IMG/VR virus record: IMGVR_UViG_3300048987_000007
Location: 1 to 25,386 of that record
Strand: one strand, 5' to 3'
DNA: 25,386 bases
Source: a virus
Shown here: one piece after another, positions 5,781 through 13,856 of the stretch
Layout: each line of letters opens with the position of its first letter
Numbering within the stretch: position 1 is the stretch's first letter
Notes under the pieces: model-generated
What the model was told of the DNA's origin: nothing
The model's database searches: none
The model's input: only the letters and a program-made list of their open reading frames with translations
Position numbers and translations under genes: made by a program

Positions 5781-7863
5781 CATCGTCCGAAGTCAGGCGC
5801 ACCTGCTGCGCCCGCGCGAGAAGCTGACGCTCAGCCAGTGGTGCATTCTCTACCGCGGATACGACCCGGACGTGCTGCCCTGGCAGCCCGAACTGATGGA
5901 CGCGATGAGCGATTCGGAGGTCTCCGAAATCGGTCTCATGAAGCCGGTTCAATGTGGCGCCACCAAGATCGGCGTCGACTGGCAAGGATGGATCGTCGAC
6001 ACGGATCCGGACAATTTTCTCGGCATCCACCCCGATCGGGTGCTCGCCGAGAAGTTCGTCAAGGGTCGCCTCGACCCGATGATCGAGGAGACGCCGCGGG
6101 TCCAGCGCAAGCTGAAGCCGGTCCCGAATGCGAACAACCAGTGGATCAAGCTCTTCCAGGGCATGATGCTGGCGACGGGGTGGCCGGTCCCGGGCCAGTT
6201 CGCGCAATTCTCGGCGCGCTACGGCTGGCTCGACGACTTCGACCAGATGGACGAGAATATCGGCGCGGTCGGCGGCGAGGGCGGCCAAGGCTCCGCGCTG
6301 AAGCTGCTCGAGGGCCGCTTCACCGCGTTCGAGGGAAGGGAAAAGAAATTCGTCTCGTCGTCGCCGGCGGACGACAAGGGCGGGAAGATCGAGGGCTTCG
6401 TCGCCAGCGGCACGGACGAACGGCTTCACCCCCGCTGCCCGCATTGCGGCGATCGCTGGCCGATCGACCTGCTCAATGATCTGCGCTTCGACGACAAGGG
6501 CACCGCCGACCAGGCGGAAGCGAGCGCCCATGTCGTCTGCGGCGCGAACGGCTGCATCCTCGAACCCGCCGATCGGCGCGAGCTGCTGAAGGGGCTGGAC
6601 GATCTGCCGGCCAAGGGCTTCGTCCCGGCGAACCCGGAGCGATCGCGCCGGCGGCGGACCTTCCGGATCGACGGCCTGATGGCGCTGACGAGCTGGCCGA
6701 AGCTGGCGCGGGAATGGCGCGAGGCGAAGCTAGAGTGGGAAACGAAGCAGGACGAGAGCGCGCTGCGCACCTTTGTCCAGACCAAGGCCGGACAGAATTA
6801 CCGCTCGAAGATGTCGGGCGAGAAGCCGCTCGACGGCGATGCGCTGAAGCTTCGTCGGGAGAAGAGCTTCATGGCGGGGACGATCCCCGCCGGAGTCAAG
6901 GTTTGGGTTACCCTGGTTGACGTCCAGCATAACCGGCTTGAATGCCTGGATTTTGGATGGGGCGATGGGCTGGAAGGGTGGGTGCTCGAGCGCTGGTCGA
7001 TCGACGTGCTCGTCGACGGGCTGACGATGTTGGCGCCGTTCAGCCACCCGGAGCACAGCGCGGTTCTGCTGCCTTTGTTCAACAGGCGACTGCCGCTGGC
7101 CGACGGCTCGGGCCTGTCGCCGCCGCCGCTGACTGTGCAGCTCGACGTCGGCGGCGGCGGCGCCAAGGGCGAAGGCGCGACGGAGTTCGCGAAAAAATTC
7201 TGGGAGGCCGCGCGGGCGCTCGGCATTCGCAGGAGCCGGATCACGCTCACCAAGGGCGGCAACAGCCTGACCGGCGAGCTGATGCCGAGGGCGAAGTTCG
7301 CCGAGCAGAAGAGGGGCGGCGGTCCGAAACGGACGTCGGCGGAGCTCTGGCTCCCCAACGTCCATCGGATCAAGAACATCATCGACGCCAGGCTGCGCCG
7401 CGATGATCCGGGGCCCGGCTATATTCACCTGCCCGGCGGCAAGACCGGCGGCGGCCCCCTGAAGGCCGGGCAGGACGAAGGCGGGACGGGCCGGCTGCTC
7501 GATATGCACGTCGACGAGATCACGGCCGAGGAGGTCCAGAAGGGCAAGTGGGTCAAGATCAGGCCCCGCAACGAGACGTGGGACCTGCTGGTCGCGGCCT
7601 ATGCCTCGATCCTTCGCCCGCCCTTCGCCCAGTCGCGCACCCACATGCGCTGGGTGCCGGCGGCGTTCCGGGTGCCGGACCAGGCGGGGACGGAGGTCAA
7701 GGTCGAAGCCGAAGCCATTCCGAAGCCGGTCCCGCCGCGCAGGACTGAGACAGTGCCGCCGCCGGCGCCACCGCCGCCTTCGCCGGCGCCGGCACGGCCG
7801 CGGGTGAACCGAAAATCATGGGTCAAGCCGCCGCGGCGGGACTGGCTCAGCAGGAGACGATGA
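5701..7863 (+). CDS. terL: Terminase large subunit, GpA family
   Basis: A 720-residue DNA-packaging motor of the lambda gpA type. It starts at TTG 5701, preceded by GGAGAGGA six bases upstream; ATG 5731 is a weaker alternative. The ATPase part contains the atypical P-loop KPVQCGATKI (about 81-90), FLGIHPDRVLAEKF and YGWLDDFDQMDE (Walker B-like). A zinc-ribbon-like insert has C246-x2-C249 and C280-x4-C285. The nuclease domain starts near VTLVDVQHNRLE (Asp407), with a second acidic site in QLDVGGGG (Asp482). The last 60 residues are proline-rich and probably flexible. It should cut concatemeric DNA and pump it through the portal. The 80-bp overlap with the small subunit gene suggests coupled expression. 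Confidence 0.95.
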   Translation: MATTARPAATMAPPPRWRLPPAPTGADIVRSQAHLLRPREKLTLSQWCILYRGYDPDVLPWQPELMDAMSDSEVSEIGLMKPVQCGATKIGVDWQGWIVDTDPDNFLGIHPDRVLAEKFVKGRLDPMIEETPRVQRKLKPVPNANNQWIKLFQGMMLATGWPVPGQFAQFSARYGWLDDFDQMDENIGAVGGEGGQGSALKLLEGRFTAFEGREKKFVSSSPADDKGGKIEGFVASGTDERLHPRCPHCGDRWPIDLLNDLRFDDKGTADQAEASAHVVCGANGCILEPADRRELLKGLDDLPAKGFVPANPERSRRRRTFRIDGLMALTSWPKLAREWREAKLEWETKQDESALRTFVQTKAGQNYRSKMSGEKPLDGDALKLRREKSFMAGTIPAGVKVWVTLVDVQHNRLECLDFGWGDGLEGWVLERWSIDVLVDGLTMLAPFSHPEHSAVLLPLFNRRLPLADGSGLSPPPLTVQLDVGGGGAKGEGATEFAKKFWEAARALGIRRSRITLTKGGNSLTGELMPRAKFAEQKRGGGPKRTSAELWLPNVHRIKNIIDARLRRDDPGPGYIHLPGGKTGGGPLKAGQDEGGTGRLLDMHVDEITAEEVQKGKWVKIRPRNETWDLLVAAYASILRPPFAQSRTHMRWVPAAFRVPDQAGTEVKVEAEAIPKPVPPRRTETVPPPAPPPPSPAPARPRVNRKSWVKPPRRDWLSRRR

Positions 7864-8081
7864 TGACGCGTCGGTGGAATTGGAAGTATCTCGGATGGTG
7901 GCCGCGCCTGGCCGCCTTTCTGGAGGGTCGCGAGCATACCCTGTCGGACAGCCCTCGTGAGCGTCAGAAAGGACAGCCCTGGCTGCACTGGGTCCGTTAC
8001 GGCAGGGTAGGCGCCAGTCATTACAATCTGGCCGCCGACCCGGCTTGGCGCGCGGTTCTGCCGCATTCAGGCCGCCGATAA
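7860..8081 (+). CDS. Small hypothetical protein between terminase and gpW
   Basis: A 73-residue basic protein beginning MMTRRWNWKYLGWWPRL and rich in Trp, Arg and His. GGAG at 7853-7856 precedes the paired ATG codons at 7860 and 7863; the second has better spacing. Its start overlaps the terminase stop and its stop overlaps the gpW start, so it belongs to the packaging operon. The motif LHWVRYGRVGASHYNLAADP near the C-terminus is distinctive, but I do not recognise a family. A packaging or head accessory role is only suggested by position. Confidence 0.6.
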   Translation: MMTRRWNWKYLGWWPRLAAFLEGREHTLSDSPRERQKGQPWLHWVRYGRVGASHYNLAADPAWRAVLPHSGRR

Positions 8082-8293
8082 TGGCCTGGACTCAGACCGA
8101 CCTCGACCGGATCGACGCGGCGCTCGCCGCGAACGTGAAGAGCGTCACTTTCTCGGACGGCCGGCAGACCACGTACCAGGACACCGACAAGATGCTCGAG
8201 GTGCGCAAGGCGATCAAGGCCGAGCTGCTCGCCTCGGCGAGCCAGGTGAGCCCGCGGGTGCGGGCAACGCGCGGAACGATGCGCCGCCCGTGA
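8081..8293 (+). CDS. gpW-like head-tail joining protein
   Basis: A 70-residue protein with the small alpha-beta pattern of lambda gpW: an N-terminal helix TDLDRIDAALAAN, a beta hairpin VKSVTFSDGRQTTYQDT, and a second helix KMLEVRKAIKAELL. gpW plugs the filled head below the portal and provides the site for the tail connector. It overlaps the previous stop (TAATG) and the portal start, matching the lambda order terminase - W - portal. The last 15 residues are basic. Confidence 0.85.
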   Translation: MAWTQTDLDRIDAALAANVKSVTFSDGRQTTYQDTDKMLEVRKAIKAELLASASQVSPRVRATRGTMRRP

Positions 8294-9789
8294 ACAGGCT
8301 CGATCGCGCAATCGCAGCGGTGGCGCCGCGCGCTGCTCTTCGGCGCGAACTGGCGCGTGTCCAATTGCGCCAAGTGGAGAGGATCGGCAGCCGCGCGCAG
8401 ACGCGCCGGCGACCCGACGAGTGGCGGATCAACGACCCGGCAACCCGGCGCTGGGAGGCCCGTCAGGGCAAGCCGATGAACCGCTACGACCGGGAGATGC
8501 TCCGGCACGTGTTCGAAACCAACCCGTTCGCGGTCAAGGTCAAGGGCTCGCTGCTTAACAACCTGATCGGCTACGGGATCACCGGCACGGTCAAGGGCAC
8601 CAAGGCGGTGCAGTCGGCATGGACCGACTGGATCGAGGTCTGCGACTATGACGGCGTCTGCGACCTCTATGGGCTGCAGGAGCTGATCGCCAATATCTGG
8701 CTCGACGATGGCGAGGCGTTCGTCGTCACCCGGATCGTGCCGGGCGCTGCCGTGCATCCGCTGCGCCTGCAGGTGTTCGACGCCGACCAGCTCGACACAG
8801 CGGCCGCCCAGGCTGGCGTGAGGATGCGCGACGGGATCGAATATGGGACTGACGGTCGCCCGGCCTTCTACCATTTCAAGCGCAGCCGCGAGATCGAGGC
8901 TTACGGCGACCCGATCCGGGTGCCGGCGGACCAGGTGATCCACCTGTTCCACCGCAAGCGCGCCGGACAATGGCGCGGCCGCCCGCTGTTCGAGTCGGTG
9001 CTCGACGTCGTCGGCGACATTGACGACTATCTCGAAGCCGAGGGGGTCAGGAAGAAAATCTCCGCCTGCTTCGTCGGCTTTCGCGCTCCCTCGCTCGAGG
9101 GCGACGACCCCGCCATGGGCCGGATCAACCCGGACGGCACGCCGCTGGAATCGGCGGACGAACCGCCGGAGGAGAGCTTTTATCCGGGGATGATCATCAA
9201 CGGCCGCCCAGGCGAGCAGATGACCTTCGGAGATCCTAAGGTGGACGCGGGCATCGACGATTACATGCGCTGGGGCGGCCTGAGGATGGCAGCGGGCGCG
9301 CAGACGACCTACGAGCGCGCGACTGGCGACCTCTCGAAGGTCAATTATTCGAGCTACCGGGCCGGCGACCTGGAATTCCAACGCTTTGTCGGCCGGATCC
9401 AGTGGCTGCTGATCATCCCGAAGCTGCTGCGCCGGATCGAGCGCGCCTTCGTGGAGGCGGGCTATGTGACCGGCCTGATCGGCCAGCGAGCCCCGATGTT
9501 CAAGTGGACGCCGCCCCCGTTCGGCTCGGTCGACCCGGGCAAGGACATCAAGGCCAAGCGCGAACAGGTCGCGGCGGGCGTCGAGAGCCTTCGCAACCTG
9601 GCCGCCGAGCTCGGTTACGACCTCGACGACCTCAGCGACGAGATCGTGGCCGATCTCGCGATGCTCAAGAAGAAGTTCGAAGACGCTGGAATGGAGGCGC
9701 TGGTGCCGCAGCTGTTGGCATCGCTCCTTGGGCTCAATGCAAACACAGGAGGAGGCCAGAATGCTCCCGTCACCGAGCCCGCCGCCTGA
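8290..9789 (+). CDS. Portal protein, lambda family
   Basis: A 499-residue portal protein, the dodecameric ring at one head vertex through which DNA enters. It starts with GTG at 8290, overlapping the gpW stop by 4 bp. Family features include the N-terminal WRINDPATRRWEARQ segment, RHVFETNPFAVKVKGSLLNNLIGYGI, DGEAFVVTRI, VIHLFHRKRAGQWRG and the hallmark GDLSKVNYSSYRAGDLEFQR near residue 350. The C-terminal part (AKREQVAAGVESLRNLAAELGYD) is the usual helical crown. Length is normal for the family. The 3' end overlaps the capsid fusion gene by 29 bp. Confidence 0.95.
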   Translation: MNRLDRAIAAVAPRAALRRELARVQLRQVERIGSRAQTRRRPDEWRINDPATRRWEARQGKPMNRYDREMLRHVFETNPFAVKVKGSLLNNLIGYGITGTVKGTKAVQSAWTDWIEVCDYDGVCDLYGLQELIANIWLDDGEAFVVTRIVPGAAVHPLRLQVFDADQLDTAAAQAGVRMRDGIEYGTDGRPAFYHFKRSREIEAYGDPIRVPADQVIHLFHRKRAGQWRGRPLFESVLDVVGDIDDYLEAEGVRKKISACFVGFRAPSLEGDDPAMGRINPDGTPLESADEPPEESFYPGMIINGRPGEQMTFGDPKVDAGIDDYMRWGGLRMAAGAQTTYERATGDLSKVNYSSYRAGDLEFQRFVGRIQWLLIIPKLLRRIERAFVEAGYVTGLIGQRAPMFKWTPPPFGSVDPGKDIKAKREQVAAGVESLRNLAAELGYDLDDLSDEIVADLAMLKKKFEDAGMEALVPQLLASLLGLNANTGGGQNAPVTEPAA

Positions 9790-11761
9790 GCGCAAGCTCA
9801 CCGCGCCGACGATGATCAGGGCCGCCGAAGTGCGGCCCTCTTCTTATCAGGAGTCCGACAACTCGATCGAGATCGCCTGGTCGACCGGCGCCGCGGGGTT
9901 GCGCTTCGACTGGTACGACGGCGAATATTATATCGAAGAGCTGTCGATGGACCCCAGCGCGGTCCGCCTCGAACGGCTGAATGCCGGGGCATGCCTGCTC
10001 GACAGCCACCAGGATTATACGCTGGACGCCGTGCTTGGGTCGGTTGTGCCCGGGACGGCCCGAATCGAAGCGGGAGTCGGCATCGCCCGAGTTCGCCTGG
10101 CGACGACGCCCGATGTCGCGGACACCAACCAGAAAATCATCGACGGCCACATCCGGTTCGTCAGCGTTTCCTACCAGGTCCACACCTATGTTCGCACGGA
10201 GACGGAGGGCGAGAAGCCGCACCTCCTCGCCACCGATTGGGAGCCGGTCGAGCTCTCGATGGTGGCCGTGCCCTTCGACGCCGGCGCGCAGGTCCGCGCC
10301 CGGTCCGCCCAGCAGGGGGGCCACCCCTGCACCATCCGCGGCACGACCGCTACTTCCGAGGAGACTGTCATGTCCGAGGTAAACCCCGCTCCCGTCGTGG
10401 AGACGAATCCCGCTCCCGTGGTGGAGCCGAGCCCCGCTCCCGTCGTGGAGCCGGAGCAGCCGGAGGCCCGGAGCGGCAGCCCGGTCACCATCAGGCGGAT
10501 CCGCGAGGTCTGCGCCCGCGGCCTCGGCGCCGATTTCGCGCTCGAGCTGATCGAGCGCCACGAGAAGAGCCCGATGACCGAGGCCGATCTCAACACGGCC
10601 CTGGTCGCGGAATATGCGACGACCCGCTCGGCGCCGCATATCGACAATTCGGTGACGATCACCGCCGACGAGAAGGACAAGTACCGGGCCGCCCTCACCG
10701 GCGCCCTGGTCGTCCGGATGACCGACAGCAACGAGACCCCAAAGGACGGCGGCGAGCTGTTCGGCCACATGACCACCCGCGAGATCGCGCGCGACTATCT
10801 CGTCCGCGCGGGCATCAAGGGCCATGCGGCGATGGGCCCGTTCGAGCTGGTCTCGGCGGCACTCGGGATGGCGCGCCACGGCGCCCAGACCAGCAGCGAC
10901 TTCGCCATCGCGCTCCAGCAGGCTGGCAACCTCGCGATCGTCGACGCCTACCAGACGGCGGACGACGAGCAGTGGCGCCAGCTCTCCCGCGAGAAGAGCG
11001 CGAACGACTTCCGCCCGAATCCGGTCGCCGGCCTGACCGGCACCCCCGAATTCCTGGTCGTCGAGGAGAATGGTGAATATACCTACGCCTCGTTCCAGGA
11101 CATCGGCGACAGCTTCAAGCTGTGGACCTCTGGCCGGATCATCTCGCTGTCGCGCCAGCTGATCATCAACGACCAGCTCGGCCTGTTCGGCGACATGGCC
11201 GGCCATCTCGGCCGCGGCGCGGCGCTGCACGAGGCGAACGCGGTCTGGGCGACCCTGCTCGGCAATCCGACGCTCGCCGATGGGATCGCCCTGTTCCATG
11301 CGAGCCACGGCAATCTCGCCGGGTCCGGCACCGCGCTCTCGGTCGCGTCGCTCGGCGCGGCTCGGGCGGCGATGCGCAAGCAGAAGGACCGCGACGGCGT
11401 CACCCCGATCAACGTGACTCCGAAGTTCCTGGTCATCGGTCCGGACAACGAGACGGCCGCCGATCAGCTGCTCACCCTGATCATGGCCACCCAGGTCGGG
11501 TCGGCGGTGCCGGCCTTCATCCGCACCCTGACCGTGGTCGTCGATCCCAGGATCACCGACTACAGCTGGTATCTGCTCGCCGATCCGGCACGGGTGCCGG
11601 TGCTGCAGCACGCTTACCTTCGCGGCCAGCGTGGCATCTACACCGACACGCGGGTCGGCTTCGAGGTGGACGGCGTCGAATATAAGGGCCGCCTCGACTT
11701 CAGCGCCAAGGCCGCGGGCTACCAGGGCGCCTACAAGAACCCCGGCGCCGCGCCCTCCTAA
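9761..11761 (+). CDS. Prohead protease / major capsid protein fusion
   Basis: A 666-residue fusion. ATG 9761 follows AGGAGGAGG at 9747-9755. Residues 1-190 are a prohead-protease domain with the putative catalytic His83 (CLLDSHQDY) and Ser135 (FVSVSYQV), followed by PVELSMVAVPFDAGAQV. Residues 204-240 are a Pro/Val/Glu repeat linker. Residues about 245-666 are the major capsid protein: an SPMTEADLNTALVAEYATTRSAP scaffold-like helix, then the coat domain with GNLAIVDAY, LWTSGRIISLSRQLIINDQLG, ANAVWATLLGN and VTPINVTPKFLVIGP. The N-terminal part should be removed by self-cleavage during maturation. A strong internal start at 10370 suggests a separate capsid product as well. Confidence 0.92.
   Translation: MLPSPSPPPERKLTAPTMIRAAEVRPSSYQESDNSIEIAWSTGAAGLRFDWYDGEYYIEELSMDPSAVRLERLNAGACLLDSHQDYTLDAVLGSVVPGTARIEAGVGIARVRLATTPDVADTNQKIIDGHIRFVSVSYQVHTYVRTETEGEKPHLLATDWEPVELSMVAVPFDAGAQVRARSAQQGGHPCTIRGTTATSEETVMSEVNPAPVVETNPAPVVEPSPAPVVEPEQPEARSGSPVTIRRIREVCARGLGADFALELIERHEKSPMTEADLNTALVAEYATTRSAPHIDNSVTITADEKDKYRAALTGALVVRMTDSNETPKDGGELFGHMTTREIARDYLVRAGIKGHAAMGPFELVSAALGMARHGAQTSSDFAIALQQAGNLAIVDAYQTADDEQWRQLSREKSANDFRPNPVAGLTGTPEFLVVEENGEYTYASFQDIGDSFKLWTSGRIISLSRQLIINDQLGLFGDMAGHLGRGAALHEANAVWATLLGNPTLADGIALFHASHGNLAGSGTALSVASLGAARAAMRKQKDRDGVTPINVTPKFLVIGPDNETAADQLLTLIMATQVGSAVPAFIRTLTVVVDPRITDYSWYLLADPARVPVLQHAYLRGQRGIYTDTRVGFEVDGVEYKGRLDFSAKAAGYQGAYKNPGAAPS
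10370..11761 (+). CDS. Nested major capsid ORF from an internal start
   Basis: Inside the fusion gene, in the same frame, GAGGAGA (10358-10364) lies five bases before ATG 10370. Translation from here would give a 463-residue protein consisting of the repeat linker, scaffold-like helix and capsid domain, with no protease. The position is exactly at the domain border, as expected if two ancestral genes became fused while the second kept its start, or if nested products set the protease-to-capsid ratio as in lambda C/Nu3. The signal is clear; use in vivo is inferred. Confidence 0.5.
   Translation: MSEVNPAPVVETNPAPVVEPSPAPVVEPEQPEARSGSPVTIRRIREVCARGLGADFALELIERHEKSPMTEADLNTALVAEYATTRSAPHIDNSVTITADEKDKYRAALTGALVVRMTDSNETPKDGGELFGHMTTREIARDYLVRAGIKGHAAMGPFELVSAALGMARHGAQTSSDFAIALQQAGNLAIVDAYQTADDEQWRQLSREKSANDFRPNPVAGLTGTPEFLVVEENGEYTYASFQDIGDSFKLWTSGRIISLSRQLIINDQLGLFGDMAGHLGRGAALHEANAVWATLLGNPTLADGIALFHASHGNLAGSGTALSVASLGAARAAMRKQKDRDGVTPINVTPKFLVIGPDNETAADQLLTLIMATQVGSAVPAFIRTLTVVVDPRITDYSWYLLADPARVPVLQHAYLRGQRGIYTDTRVGFEVDGVEYKGRLDFSAKAAGYQGAYKNPGAAPS
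10382..10453 (+). repeat. Three tandem 24-bp repeats encoding NPAPVVEx
   Basis: Units at 10382-10405, 10406-10429 and 10430-10453 encode NPAPVVET, NPAPVVEP and SPAPVVEP. They form an extended, protease-accessible hinge between the protease and capsid halves. Copy number may vary by slipped replication. Confidence 0.85.
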
Positions 11762-11785
11762 GGCGCTCGCTGGCTGACGCCCACG

Positions 11786-11813
11786 AGGGGCGGCTCCTGA
11801 CGGGGCCGCCCCT
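11786..11813 (+). terminator. Hairpin after capsid gene, possible weak terminator
   Basis: AGGGGCGGC (11786-11794) pairs perfectly with GCCGCCCCT (11805-11813) across a 10-base loop; TTCCCGTTT follows. The U-tract is interrupted, so it would be a partial terminator or an mRNA 3'-end stabiliser that keeps capsid messages abundant relative to downstream genes. Confidence 0.5.
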
Positions 11814-11848
11814 TCCCGTTTCCAGACCCCTCCACAGGGAGACACGAC

Positions 11849-12277
11849 ATGAAGCTCTATCCGATCCGTCTGCTGCAGACGGCGATCATCAACGGCCTCC
11901 CACGCAGCCCCGTCGAGGGCATCCAGCTGGTGACCAAGGCCGAGCGCGACCGCCTGGTCGACGATGTCAAGCAGGCCGAGGATGCCGAGGACGACGTCGA
12001 TCGCGACGACGATGGCGACGGGCTCGACCGGAAGACGGTCAAGGAGCTGTCTGCGGTCGCCGACAAAGAGGGCGCGACCTTCGAGAATGGGGCCAAGAAG
12101 GCCGACATTCTCGCGGCCATCCGGACGCGCCGCGATATCTTCGCAGGCACCTCGATCGATCCGGTGTCGGACGAGGGCCTTCGCAAGCGCGCCAGGGATA
12201 TCGATCTTACCCTCGACGACGACGCCGACACGGCGGCGATTGTCGCGGCGCTCAAGCAGAAGCTCGCCCAGGCCTGA
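11849..12277 (+). CDS. Acidic head-region protein with SAP/HeH-like motif
   Basis: A 142-residue protein with a good ribosome binding site (GGGAG, 11 bases upstream). A short N-terminal strand region is followed by a very acidic stretch (EDAEDDVDRDDDGDGLD, about 46-62). Residues 62-92, KTVKELSAVADKEGATFEN plus a KKADILAAIR helix, resemble the short helix-extended-helix/SAP-like fold often found in small phage head and connector proteins. A second helical segment ends in AAIVAALKQKL. It lies between capsid and decoration genes, so a head-associated role is likely; nothing shows its biochemical function. Confidence 0.6.
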   Translation: MKLYPIRLLQTAIINGLPRSPVEGIQLVTKAERDRLVDDVKQAEDAEDDVDRDDDGDGLDRKTVKELSAVADKEGATFENGAKKADILAAIRTRRDIFAGTSIDPVSDEGLRKRARDIDLTLDDDADTAAIVAALKQKLAQA

Positions 12278-12354
12278 GCCCTTCGCCCTTCCGCGGGGAT
12301 GGGCTCCCGGACCAGAAATGCCCGCGCTGAGACGCCGGGCCACAGGAGCTATCC

Positions 12355-12690
12355 ATGAAGAACCTCGTCATGCAAAGCGGGCGGAACCTCCCCGTCACCG
12401 CCCCCTACGACGTCGCCAGCGGCGACGGTTGCCTTGTTGGTGCCCTCTTCGGCGTCGCCTCGTCCGCTGCGCTCACCGGCGCCCGTGTCGTGATCGACAC
12501 GGGCGGCGTCTACGCGCTCGCCAAGACCGCAGGCCAGACCTTCGCCCAGGGCGCGAAGGTCTATTGGGACGACACCGCCAAGTCGGTGACCGGCGTGTCG
12601 ACCGACAACGTCCTGATCGGCGCCACCACCCAGGCTGCGGCGAGCGGGGCCGCGACCGCGAACACCAAGCTCACCGGCCAGATCAGCTGA
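12355..12690 (+). CDS. DUF2190-type capsid decoration protein
   Basis: A 111-residue protein with the DUF2190 pattern: an N-terminal NLPVTAPYDVASGDGCLVGALFGVA segment, GVYALAKTAGQTFAQGAKVYWDD, and LIGATTQAAASGAATANTKL. Known members are head decoration (cement) proteins that trimerise on the capsid surface to stabilise it. Position directly after the capsid gene and the AGGAG ribosome binding site support this. It is preceded by a 77-bp spacer and followed by a hairpin. High confidence in the family, good confidence in the role. Confidence 0.85.
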   Translation: MKNLVMQSGRNLPVTAPYDVASGDGCLVGALFGVASSAALTGARVVIDTGGVYALAKTAGQTFAQGAKVYWDDTAKSVTGVSTDNVLIGATTQAAASGAATANTKLTGQIS

Positions 12691-12721
12691 GGCTGACGCG
12701 CTCTTCCGGAGCGCGAAAGGG

Positions 12722-12775
12722 ACGGGCGGCGGGTGTCCCCGGGGGTCCATCCCGCCCCTGATCCGCCGCCCGTTT
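12722..12775 (+). terminator. Long hairpin after decoration gene
   Basis: ACGGGCGGCGG (12722-12732) pairs perfectly with CCGCCGCCCGT (12763-12773), followed by TTT. The 30-base loop is C-rich. This is the second stem-loop bounding a highly expressed head gene in this operon. Partial termination or mRNA end protection is inferred. Confidence 0.5.
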
Positions 12776-12801
12776 CCCCCTGCAAATAAGGACAATTCGC
12801 G

Positions 12802-13083
12802 ATGAAGAAGATCCATCTCCACACCGCGACGGCCGACAATCTCGGTGGCTTTCAGGATGCTGGGGCGACGCTCACCGTGAGCGATCGCCAGCAGGCCGGC
12901 CATATCGGCGAGGACCGCGCCCGCGCGCTCGTGGCGAGCCACGGGGCCATCGTCGAGCGCGAGCCCGCGCCGAGGCGGAAGCCCGCTTCGCGTAAGGCGG
13001 CGCCTCGCAAAGCGACGGCGAAGGCCCAGAAGCCTGTGGTCGAGCCGGCAAAGCCGGATAGCGTCGTCGAGAAGGCCGAATAG
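12802..13083 (+). CDS. Small basic-tailed protein in head module
   Basis: A 93-residue protein with AAGGA before its ATG. The first 55 residues (HLHTATADNLGGFQDAGATL, then VSDRQQAGHIGEDRARALVASHG) form a compact domain loosely resembling the small Mu-like proteins found between capsid and connector genes. The last 40 residues are low-complexity with alternating Lys/Arg, Pro and Ala (PRRKPASRKAAPRKATAKAQ), ending acidic. The tail resembles DNA- or capsid-binding extensions. No family assigned with confidence. Confidence 0.6.
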   Translation: MKKIHLHTATADNLGGFQDAGATLTVSDRQQAGHIGEDRARALVASHGAIVEREPAPRRKPASRKAAPRKATAKAQKPVVEPAKPDSVVEKAE

Positions 13084-13086
13084 CCG

Positions 13087-13401
13087 ATGCGTGCCCATGA
13101 AGCGGCGGCGCTGGCGGCGATCGACGCCGCCTTCGCCATCGACATCCTCTACACCGGGGCCGGCCTCGAGGCGGAGGCGCTGAGCGCGATCAAGTCCGAC
13201 GTCGCGGCGAGCGACTTCCAGGGGCCTGGCAACACGCTCCGCGAGATCAGCTTCGAGATCAACGATTCAGATTTGCCGGAACGGCCGCGCAAGGGGAACG
13301 GGATCGTCGAGGTCGACACCGGCCTGTCGTGGGAGGTCAACGACATCACGCCGCTTTCCGAGTTCGCCAAGCAGCGAATGATCGTCGTGGTGGCGGCATG
13401 A
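13087..13401 (+). CDS. Putative head-tail connector (attachment) protein
   Basis: A 104-residue protein: an N-terminal helix (HEAAALAAIDAAFAIDIL) followed by a mainly beta region with regularly spaced hydrophobic residues (LREISFEINDSDLPERPRKGNGIVEV, then LSWEVNDITPL). This shape and the position, directly before a gpU-like gene, match the head-tail joining/FII-like connector proteins that close the head. The stop overlaps the next ATG (ATGA). There is no clear ribosome binding site. The family call rests on context and fold pattern only. Confidence 0.55.
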   Translation: MRAHEAAALAAIDAAFAIDILYTGAGLEAEALSAIKSDVAASDFQGPGNTLREISFEINDSDLPERPRKGNGIVEVDTGLSWEVNDITPLSEFAKQRMIVVVAA

Positions 13402-13844
13402 GCACCGCGCTCTCGCTGATCTTCGCGGCGATCGATGCCCGCCTCGAGGCGGTGACCGGGCTGCAGAGCTACGAGCGCGAGCCCTCTGGCGACCCCGATG
13501 CGTTCCCGGCGATCGAGGTCAACGACCTCGGCGACGACGAGGCGCCGGAGGGCGACGAGACCGGCACCGAGCGGCGCACCCTGTCGATCTCGGTCGCCGG
13601 CTTCGTCGAGGGCCTCAGTGGCCCCGCGGCGCACGACGCGCTCGCCGAACTTCACGCCGCCGCGGTCAAGGCCCTGTGCGGCGACCCCGGGTTCAACCTC
13701 GGCGGACTGGCCGAGAGCGTCGCCCGGGTCGGGCGCCGCAGGGTCGCGGTCGCCGAGCTGGCGAGCTCGCGGCGGCTCGGCTTCGCCCAGGATTTCGAAA
13801 TCACGTTCGCCACGCCCCGCGGTGACCCCGCGATTCTGCTCTGA
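13398..13844 (+). CDS. Putative tail terminator / tail completion protein (gpU-like)
   Basis: A 148-residue protein starting in the overlap with the previous stop. It has an N-terminal helix (LSLIFAAIDARLEAVTGL), the strand pair FPAIEVNDLGDDE and RRTLSISVAGFVEG, a helix (AHDALAELHAAAVKALCGDPGF) and a final strand pair (RVAVAELASSRRLGFAQDFEITFAT). This is the order seen in tail terminator proteins that cap the tail tube and set where elongation ends. Position immediately before the tail tube gene fits. Sequence-level recognition is moderate. Confidence 0.65.
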   Translation: MSTALSLIFAAIDARLEAVTGLQSYEREPSGDPDAFPAIEVNDLGDDEAPEGDETGTERRTLSISVAGFVEGLSGPAAHDALAELHAAAVKALCGDPGFNLGGLAESVARVGRRRVAVAELASSRRLGFAQDFEITFATPRGDPAILL

Positions 13845-13856
13845 GGAGAGACGAAA

